8,631 bases of DNA. It comes from Deltaproteobacteria bacterium (GTDB lineage: Bacteria > Desulfobacterota > JADFXK01). The stretch's first letter is position 1, and each line of letters starts with the position of its first letter. The stretch lies in contig JADFYA010000135.1 in NCBI GenBank assembly GCA_015233285.1, forward strand, positions 1 through 8,631. The letters are read 5' to 3'. The notes beneath the pieces were generated by a model that did no database searches, was not told where the DNA came from, and saw only the letters and a list, made by a program, of their open reading frames with translations. The position numbers and the translations under genes were made by a program. Positions 1 through 5,083 of the stretch are shown here, one piece after another.

Positions 1-870
1 AAACGGCTGACGACCGCGTTCGTTCCGTCCAGTTCGGCGACCGGCCTTAGGGAGTCCTGGTAGAGGAAGCCCTGGATGAGAGTCCCGTTCACCTTCTTGC
101 CGATCCGCCGGTTCATCCCATCGGTAACGTAATCGAGCGTGGTTCCACCCGGCAAGACCGCATGAACGAGATTTCCTGGAGCGTCGTACTGGTAGGTCGT
201 GGTCCCGCCCCCGGTGGTTTTAGTGAGGAGTTCTCCGTTGGCGGTGTAGGTGTAGGTAGTTCCCCCGTACTGGACCAGGCGGTCCTGGGCGTCGTATGTC
301 CCGGTCGTCGTCGAGCCCAAGGAATTTGTGAACCCGGTCCGGTTTCCATTGGCGTCGTAGGCGTAATTAGAAATGACTCCGCCGTTTTTCTTGACCTGGC
401 TGAGGCGCCCGGCCTGGTCGTAGGAGTAGTCGAATACATTTGTCGCGCTGCCGACCGTCTCCGTCCTTTTCGTGATGCGGCCGAGGAGGTCCCTCGCATA
501 CTGGACCGAGAAAAGGGCGCTCCCGTTGTAGGAAGCCGTGTAGACCGCCGCTTTGCCGAAGCTGTCGTAGGTCCAGGAGTCGGTCAGGGACCCGATGGCG
601 GCGGAGGTGAAGACCCCGTTTTGGCTGCTTCGGGTGAGACTGAAATCTCCCGCCTTCGTGAGCAGGCTGTCCGCATCAAATTGGCGGGAAATGGAGTTGG
701 AGCCGTTTACGCTGATCGCGCTCACGCGGAAGTCGTTGTCATAAGAGTATCCCACCCGGCCCGAGACGGCCCCGGTCCAGATCTGGCTCGTCAGCAGAGA
801 CCCGTCGTAGGCGAGAGCCAGGCCCGTCCCGCCGGACGTCGTCACCTGGTTCAGGTTTCCGGCCGCATCG
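1..870 (-). CDS. Displaced Rhs/YD-repeat shell fragment (partial, runs off left edge)
   Basis: Reading the minus strand, this gives an open YD-repeat frame with motifs such as YDSFGKAAVYTA, YDANGNRTGF and YDAPGNLVH. It matches the complete Rhs gene at 2126-2998 with only one 3-bp in-frame gap (near 862); I counted roughly 54 substitutions, about 94% identity. I checked the substitutions and none makes a stop. The first 127 bases are identical to 2126-2252. Homology ends near 870, and upstream the frame stays open through unrelated GC-rich sequence with no convincing start or ribosome site. YD repeats form the hollow shell that encapsulates Rhs toxins. A shell fragment behind a toxin tip and its immunity gene is the known arrangement of orphan Rhs cores, which can supply a replacement tip by recombination. 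Whether a new tip follows lies outside the window. It is probably not translated by itself. Confidence 0.82.
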
Positions 871-881
871 CCACCGCAAGG

Positions 882-905
882 CCCCCGAAAGCCCCGGGCG
901 GGGGG
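882..905. other. GC-rich hairpin at the edge of the displaced Rhs fragment
   Basis: A run of five C (882-886) can pair with the G run at 900-905, and inside it GCCC (891-894) can pair with GGGC (896-899). It begins about 12 bp beyond the point where homology to the intact Rhs gene stops. No T-run follows on either strand, so it is a poor intrinsic terminator. It may mark a recombination boundary; function unknown. Confidence 0.4.
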
Positions 906-940
906 TAATTTCCTCTTATGCTGCGCACACCAGCAACGAG

Positions 941-961
941 TTGCGGGTGCCCCGCCCGCAA
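941..961. other. Perfect 7-bp stem-loop between lipoprotein gene and Rhs fragment
   Basis: TTGCGGG (941-947) pairs perfectly with CCCGCAA (955-961) around a 7-base loop. The A/T run lies at 960-966, which is upstream of the stem for minus-strand transcription, so this does not fit an intrinsic terminator for the genes to its right. A second small inverted repeat, GCAAC-GA-GTTGC, sits at 933-944 and overlaps it. Base composition changes abruptly here, from AT-rich on the right to GC-rich on the left. The hairpin is seen directly; any role is unknown. Confidence 0.4.
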
Positions 962-988
962 AAAAATGTGGACAAGAAAAGCTGTGCC

Positions 989-1339
989 CTACCTGGCTGT
1001 TTTTTCCGTTTTGTGAGCAGATTCCTTCGACACTCTAAAAGTACCCCTTACCAAGTATCCAGTCTTTCCATCGTTCATTCTTACTTTGTACACTTTATAA
1101 TCTTTACCATAACTAACATCCAAGACTTTTCCTTCATCACCACTTTTTAGAATAGAAATAATCTCATTCGGTTGAGGATTAGTACTTGGGTAATTGAGTG
1201 GATATGGATTCTGTAATAAGTTGGTTGTTCCCTCAATATAAACAACGTAGTTATTAGTACATCCTACAATTAGAAGAACTAATGCGGATGTTAATAACTT
1301 ACTTAGTGCATGCGATATGTTTCTAAGTAGTTCCATCAT
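989..1339 (-). CDS. Small lipoprotein with SH3-like C-terminus; candidate immunity protein to the Rhs tip
   Basis: 116 aa from the ATG at 1339. Residues 1-27 form a lipoprotein signal peptide: MMELLR, a hydrophobic stretch, then the lipobox LIVGC with Cys27. The C-terminal half (from about GDEGKVLDV to GYLVRGTFRV) has the short-strand, glycine-turn pattern of bacterial SH3 domains. A longer frame opens at a GTG at 1363 that overlaps the Rhs stop, but it would put an unusual extension before the signal peptide; GGAGG about 11 bases before the ATG supports the shorter start. It follows the Rhs toxin tip by 23 bp in the same direction, the standard place for an immunity gene. A lipoprotein would suit a toxin acting in the periplasm. 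The immunity role is inferred from position only. The sequence is clearly AT-richer than the Rhs shell. Alternative: an unrelated envelope lipoprotein carried with the tip. Confidence 0.72.
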   Translation of the reverse strand: MMELLRNISHALSKLLTSALVLLIVGCTNNYVVYIEGTTNLLQNPYPLNYPSTNPQPNEIISILKSGDEGKVLDVSYGKDYKVYKVRMNDGKTGYLVRGTFRVSKESAHKTEKTAR

Positions 1340-1362
1340 TGACCCCAAAGCCTCCAAAAGCA

Positions 1363-1758
1363 CTAATTATTATTCTTGGCAGGGTAGAAATTGTATTTAG
1401 TCACACATCCAGAATTCATAAGGTCAGCAAGGAACGATATGGGGAAGACGCTCGTTCCAATATCTACGCCTGCATCTCGTAATCCGTTCTGAACAGGATT
1501 AGCACAATTATTACCTATGCGTCTATAATCACCTGGATTTTCCACTGCATTCTTCAGTATAGCTTCTTGTTCTGGAGTAAGATCTAAGACAGCGCCAACG
1601 CCACTTCTAAAATTATTCAAATTCATATAGTCATCTATTGGCCTTACATCCAAACCATGAGGGCCAAATGAATAAGAGGTTCCATCTATATCGACAGATA
1701 CGTGTCCAAATGCAGATTTGCCGGAACCAACCGGAGCCCAAACCATGACTTCAGTGTA
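1363..1758 (-). other. Rhs C-terminal tip, possible permuted NlpC/P60 (papain-like) domain
   Basis: This segment encodes residues 813-943, just after the DSLGL end of the Rhs core. It contains AFGHVSVDIDG with His831, then YSFGPHG, and about 65 residues later NNCANPVQNGLRDAG with Cys897. A His on an early strand followed by an Asn-Cys at a helix start is the order seen in permuted papain-like families (NlpC/P60-like, LRAT-like), which act as amidases, peptidases or acyltransferases. The lack of similarity to the shell and the drop in GC at the boundary are typical of polymorphic toxin tips. The enzyme class is a motif-level inference; the substrate (peptidoglycan, protein or lipid) cannot be told. 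Confidence 0.55.
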
Positions 1759-4194
1759 TAGCCCCAAAGAATCAACAAAATTAACCGGATCGTTCAGAAC
1801 ATATCCATACAGGTCGGTATCGCCACCCTTGAATAGGATGGGATCTTTTGCAGTCCACCTCCCCGTGGAGGCGTCGTAGTCCCTGGCCCCGAAGCGGGTG
1901 AGGCCGGAGTCGCGATCATAGATCCCCCCGGCGAAACCGAACGGCTGGAAGCCGGGGTTGGTGTCCCGGATGACGTTGCCGAATTCATCATAGTCCATCT
2001 CCTGAACCACGGCGCCCGTGGATGCGTTCACCACCAACCGGGGACTTCCAAGTCGGTCGGCTATAATGCGGTATTCGGTCCCCCCTTTAATCATGTAGGT
2101 CGAAGTACTGCCGACCGCGTAGACGAAACGGCTGACGACCGCGTTCGTTCCGTCCAGTTCGGCGACCGGCCTTAGGGAGTCCTGGTAGAGGAAGCCCTGG
2201 ATGAGAGTCCCGTTCACCTTCTTGCCGATCCGCCGGTTCATCCCATCGGTAATGTAGTCGAGCGTGGTTCCACCCGGCAAGCCCACATGAACGAGATTTC
2301 CCGGCGCGTCGTACTGGTAGGTTGTGGTCCCGCCTCCGACGGTTTTCGTGAGGAGTTCTCCGTTTGCGGTGTAGGTGTAGGTAGTTCCCCCGTACAGGGT
2401 CAGGCGGTCCTGGGCGTCGTATGTCCCGGTCGTCGTCGAGCCCAAGGAATTGGTGAACCCGGTCCGGTTTCCATTGGCGTCGTACGCGTAACTCGAAATG
2501 ACTCCGCCGTTTTTCTTGACCTGGCTGAGGCGCCCGGCCGGGTCGTAGTAGTAGTCGAATACATTTGTCGCGCTGCCGACCGTCTCCGTCTTTTTCGTGA
2601 TGCGGCCGAGAAGGTCCTTCACGTACTGGGCCGAGAAAAGGGCGCTCCCATTGTAGGAAGCCGTGTAGCCCGCGGTTGCGCCGAAGCTGTCGTAGGTCCA
2701 TGTGTCGGTCATGGACCCGATGGCCGCGGAGTAGAGGAGCCCGTTTTGGCTGCTTCGGGTGAGACTGAAATCTCCCGCCTTCGTGAGAAGGCTGTCCGCA
2801 TCAAATTGGCGGGAAATGGAGTTGGAGCCGTTGACGCTGATCGCGCTCACGCGGAAGTCGTTGTCATAAGAGTATCCCACCCGGCCCGAGACGGCCCCGG
2901 TCCAGGTCCGGCCCGTCAGCAGAGACCCGTCGTAGGTGAGAGAGAGGCCCGTCCCGCCCGACGTCGTCACCTGGCTCAGTTTTCCGCTAGCCGCATCGTA
3001 GCCGTAAGCGATGTTGCCCGTCGGGAAGGTGAGCGTCGAGAGCCGGCCGGCCGAATCATAGCCGTAGTTGAGGGTGGCTCCATCGGGGCGCGTGATCTTG
3101 GTGAGCTGCCCGTCTAGGTTGTAGTTATATTGCGTCCCGGCACCGGGGGAGGCGACCGGAGGAGGCGCGTAAGAGGAATCCTGGTCCACGGACGTATAGG
3201 TGAATACGTGCGGCGGCCGGCCCGGAGGCGTGATCGATGTCAGGTTGCCGTTTTTGTCATATTGCCAGGCTATGACGCTTCCATCCGGGAGGGTTTTGGA
3301 TGTGACCCGGCCCGCCGCGTCGTATTGGAACCCCAGGGTCCCGCCCAGGGGATCGGTCACGGTCGCCAGATCGCCCGTCCCGTTGTAGGCCAGGCTCACG
3401 GTGCGTGCGTCCAACCCCGTTCCCGCGGTTAGGGTCGCCGGCCGGCCTTTCGAATCGTAGGCGTACGAGTAGGGGGCCAGGCCCGATATCTGGCTGGATG
3501 TCATCCTCCCCAGAGAATCGATCGTGGAGGTCCGTTGTCTTCCGGCCGGAGACGTGGTGGTGAATGTGCCGGTTGAGGCGCTGAAGATCTTCCGGGAGTT
3601 CCTGCCATTTATGCTCACGGTGTCGGTTTGGGTTGTGAGGCTGAGGAGATTGTTGCCGTCGGCCAGCGTCACCGTTCGATTCATCCCGGTTGTAAGCGAG
3701 AGTCCGCCGGGAGTGGTGGTCGTAGCGCTCGTGGGCAGCGCCGCCAGCATGCCGAAACGGGGATCGGGGCCCTTCAGGAGATTCTCGACCGCGCCGTTCG
3801 GATAGGTCGTCTTCTCGCTTCCGTCCGTCCCAACGACCTTATCCACCTTGGTTCCATCCGGAGAGGTAACGAGCCGGTCCGTTCCTCCGGTTGAAAGCTG
3901 ACTCATGGAATAGGTCGTCGTCCGATTGAGCCCGGTGGTAACGGCTACACAGAAACCGTTTGCCTTGTCCGTGCGGGAGAGCGTCTTGGAGCCTCCGGCC
4001 GGATTGGCGTCGTTTACGAGTCTTCCGTAAACGTCGTAGGTGAACTGGTGGGTGTTGCCATTCGGGTCGGTCATGGACAGCATGAGGCCGCCCGAGGTGT
4101 AGCTGAACCGATGCGCGTTTCCCGCCGGATCGGCGATGATTGAATCCCAGCCCCCAGTTTGTTCCACTCTCCATTTAATGAATATTACCGTCAT
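1363..4194 (-). CDS. Rhs repeat protein with C-terminal toxin-like tip, N-terminally truncated
   Basis: 943 aa of YD repeats (for example YDVYGRLV, YDAAGRVTS, YDKNGNLTS, YGYDSAGRL) that form the Rhs/teneurin shell. The Rhs-associated core follows at about residues 767-812 (RFGARDYDASTGRW, then KDPILF and LYGYVLNDP) and ends in DSLGL, a variant of the usual DPxGL where the shell is cut from the tip. Residues 813-943 are a separate AT-richer tip, described in its own entry. Related proteins usually have a long N-terminal region (propeller, export or trafficking parts) that is absent here: recognisable Rhs sequence begins only at about residue 18 (DSIIADPAGNAHRFSY). The ATG at 4194 lies inside the end of the upstream gene (20-bp overlap) and has no good ribosome site, so translation would depend on coupling. 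Without an N-terminus, export is doubtful. It may be a remnant, an orphan tip store, or still expressed through the upstream gene. Confidence 0.9.
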   Translation of the reverse strand: MTVIFIKWRVEQTGGWDSIIADPAGNAHRFSYTSGGLMLSMTDPNGNTHQFTYDVYGRLVNDANPAGGSKTLSRTDKANGFCVAVTTGLNRTTTYSMSQLSTGGTDRLVTSPDGTKVDKVVGTDGSEKTTYPNGAVENLLKGPDPRFGMLAALPTSATTTTPGGLSLTTGMNRTVTLADGNNLLSLTTQTDTVSINGRNSRKIFSASTGTFTTTSPAGRQRTSTIDSLGRMTSSQISGLAPYSYAYDSKGRPATLTAGTGLDARTVSLAYNGTGDLATVTDPLGGTLGFQYDAAGRVTSKTLPDGSVIAWQYDKNGNLTSITPPGRPPHVFTYTSVDQDSSYAPPPVASPGAGTQYNYNLDGQLTKITRPDGATLNYGYDSAGRLSTLTFPTGNIAYGYDAASGKLSQVTTSGGTGLSLTYDGSLLTGRTWTGAVSGRVGYSYDNDFRVSAISVNGSNSISRQFDADSLLTKAGDFSLTRSSQNGLLYSAAIGSMTDTWTYDSFGATAGYTASYNGSALFSAQYVKDLLGRITKKTETVGSATNVFDYYYDPAGRLSQVKKNGGVISSYAYDANGNRTGFTNSLGSTTTGTYDAQDRLTLYGGTTYTYTANGELLTKTVGGGTTTYQYDAPGNLVHVGLPGGTTLDYITDGMNRRIGKKVNGTLIQGFLYQDSLRPVAELDGTNAVVSRFVYAVGSTSTYMIKGGTEYRIIADRLGSPRLVVNASTGAVVQEMDYDEFGNVIRDTNPGFQPFGFAGGIYDRDSGLTRFGARDYDASTGRWTAKDPILFKGGDTDLYGYVLNDPVNFVDSLGLYTEVMVWAPVGSGKSAFGHVSVDIDGTSYSFGPHGLDVRPIDDYMNLNNFRSGVGAVLDLTPEQEAILKNAVENPGDYRRIGNNCANPVQNGLRDAGVDIGTSVFPISFLADLMNSGCVTKYNFYPAKNNN
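2126..2998. repeat. Direct repeat within Rhs shell, second copy at 1-870
   Basis: This 873-bp segment of the intact Rhs gene recurs in the same orientation at 1-870, offset by 2125 bp. The 127 bases 2126-2252 are identical in both, then scattered substitutions and one 3-bp gap appear. Recombination between the copies would remove the tip and the lipoprotein gene (about 2.1 kb) and join the shell to whatever follows the left copy outside the window. Confidence 0.88.
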
Positions 4195-4891
4195 CTTTAA
4201 TCGCGATCACCTGGGAAACGGCGCCTTCTGCATAACCACCCGCATCAGTCCATAGATGTATATGAATCGTTCCATCCATAGGATTATCATTATTTTTCCA
4301 TTTGATATCGCCATCTGCACGGAAGCGCTTATCAATTCTACTCGCAAACGAATGTCGCTTATACCCGGCCGGTATCACAAAAATGACATCTGAATCAATC
4401 TTCCCCCCGTTGAAACTATTTCTATTGTCAATTACTTCTTTTGCGCTATCTTTTCCATCAGCAGTTTGGCAAACAATCCGCTCTGACTGAAAGGTCACCT
4501 TGCTGGTTAACTTATCTTTTAGGCTGTTAAAGATATCTTTCCTACAATTAGTTCCCGATTTTATAGTCTCGGCTAACTCATTCTGCAGAACACCCTGATA
4601 TTTTTCATTTTGATATTCTGATTTTATTTCTACATGCGCATCTGTCAGCATCTTTAACAAGCGATTCAGTTCAACTTTTCCTTCACCAGAAAGCACGTAT
4701 TCTGTTTTTTCTCCGGTATCGGAAAATTTTCCACAAATCCGGTCAGCGAAATCTGCTATTGTCTTTAACATTTTCTCAGTTTCTTCTGTATCATTACGTC
4801 CTTTCTGCTCAGTTGCCTGAGCGCTATTGTTTGAAAGGAAGATAAGAACAAAAATAATGATCAATTTAGCCATGAATTTTAGATTAGCCAT
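4175..4891 (-). CDS. Secreted protein of unknown function with conserved two-Cys helical module
   Basis: 238 aa. Residues 1-27 are a signal peptide (MANLKFMAKL, a strongly hydrophobic core, SNNSAQA), so it is exported. Residues about 41-128 form a helical module with ADFADRICG (Cys53), YVLSGEG (65-71) and TNCRKDIFNSL (Cys116). The same module, with both Cys, can be rebuilt from the genes at 8308 and 5084-7660. Residues about 130-238 form a different domain, with IFVIPAGYKRH, GTIHIHLWTDAGG and AVSQVIAIKDDG, probably beta-rich; I do not recognise it. The start is secure: it is the first Met of the signal peptide, preceded by an AAAGGAT ribosome site in a leader shared with the 8308 gene. The 3' end overlaps the Rhs start by 20 bp on the same strand. 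It is much AT-richer than the Rhs shell, suggesting separate origin. The paired Cys may form a periplasmic disulfide. Confidence 0.85.
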   Translation of the reverse strand: MANLKFMAKLIIIFVLIFLSNNSAQATEQKGRNDTEETEKMLKTIADFADRICGKFSDTGEKTEYVLSGEGKVELNRLLKMLTDAHVEIKSEYQNEKYQGVLQNELAETIKSGTNCRKDIFNSLKDKLTSKVTFQSERIVCQTADGKDSAKEVIDNRNSFNGGKIDSDVIFVIPAGYKRHSFASRIDKRFRADGDIKWKNNDNPMDGTIHIHLWTDAGGYAEGAVSQVIAIKDDGNIH

Positions 4892-4911
4892 TTCAACTCA
4901 TCCTTTCGTTT
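4892..4911 (-). promoter_or_regulatory. Conserved leader and ribosome binding site of the 4891 gene
   Basis: On the minus strand, AAACGAAAGGAT-G-AGTTGAA lies directly before the ATG. The same 20 bases, with one change (A for G), precede the ATG at 8308, and the match continues through ATGGCTAA. AAAGGA is a plausible Shine-Dalgarno element about 9 bases before the start. Conservation of leader and coding start between paralogues shows that they were duplicated as a unit or are under shared control. Confidence 0.7.
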
Positions 4912-5083
4912 AGACAACTTGATAGGTGTACCTTTTTCCAGCCAAACCCCTAATTCGGGTAAGCCGTGTTATGTTGACTGAAGCTGATGACATAAGGTGC
5001 TAGCAGGCTTATATTCTTATATTATGCGCATTTTACCAGAATCTTTAACGCCACCCGGCATGAGGCTCTTCGGCATGGCATGC
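4912..5083. other. Intergenic region between secreted gene and PBP-OmpA gene; no clear site
   Basis: This AT-rich stretch presumably carries the promoter of the 4891 gene, since both neighbours read leftwards. On the minus strand there are AT-rich hexamers (TAATAT, TATAAG) around 5010-5025, but no convincing -35 partner. Near 5060-5085 small GGCATG/CATGCC inverted repeats follow the stop of the PBP-OmpA gene; no T-run follows, so I do not call a terminator. Confidence 0.3.

Noticed and set aside
930..961. Possible integron attC-like site (GCAAC...GTTGC)
   Set aside because: The two short arms are only 2 bases apart and lack the R/L box layout; no integrase or cassette array is visible.
941..1150. 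A 69-aa plus-strand frame
   Set aside because: It is antisense to the lipoprotein gene, whose lipobox and SH3-like pattern support the minus strand.
2087..2701. A 204-aa minus-strand frame inside the Rhs gene
   Set aside because: It is an alternative frame of the Rhs shell with no domain signature, rich in Arg and Pro.
162..3117. Two long plus-strand open frames (162-908 and 2287-3117) that resemble each other
   Set aside because: They are antisense to the two Rhs shell copies and look alike only because those copies are repeats; their Arg/Gly/Val/Pro-rich translation is typical of antisense GC-rich sequence.
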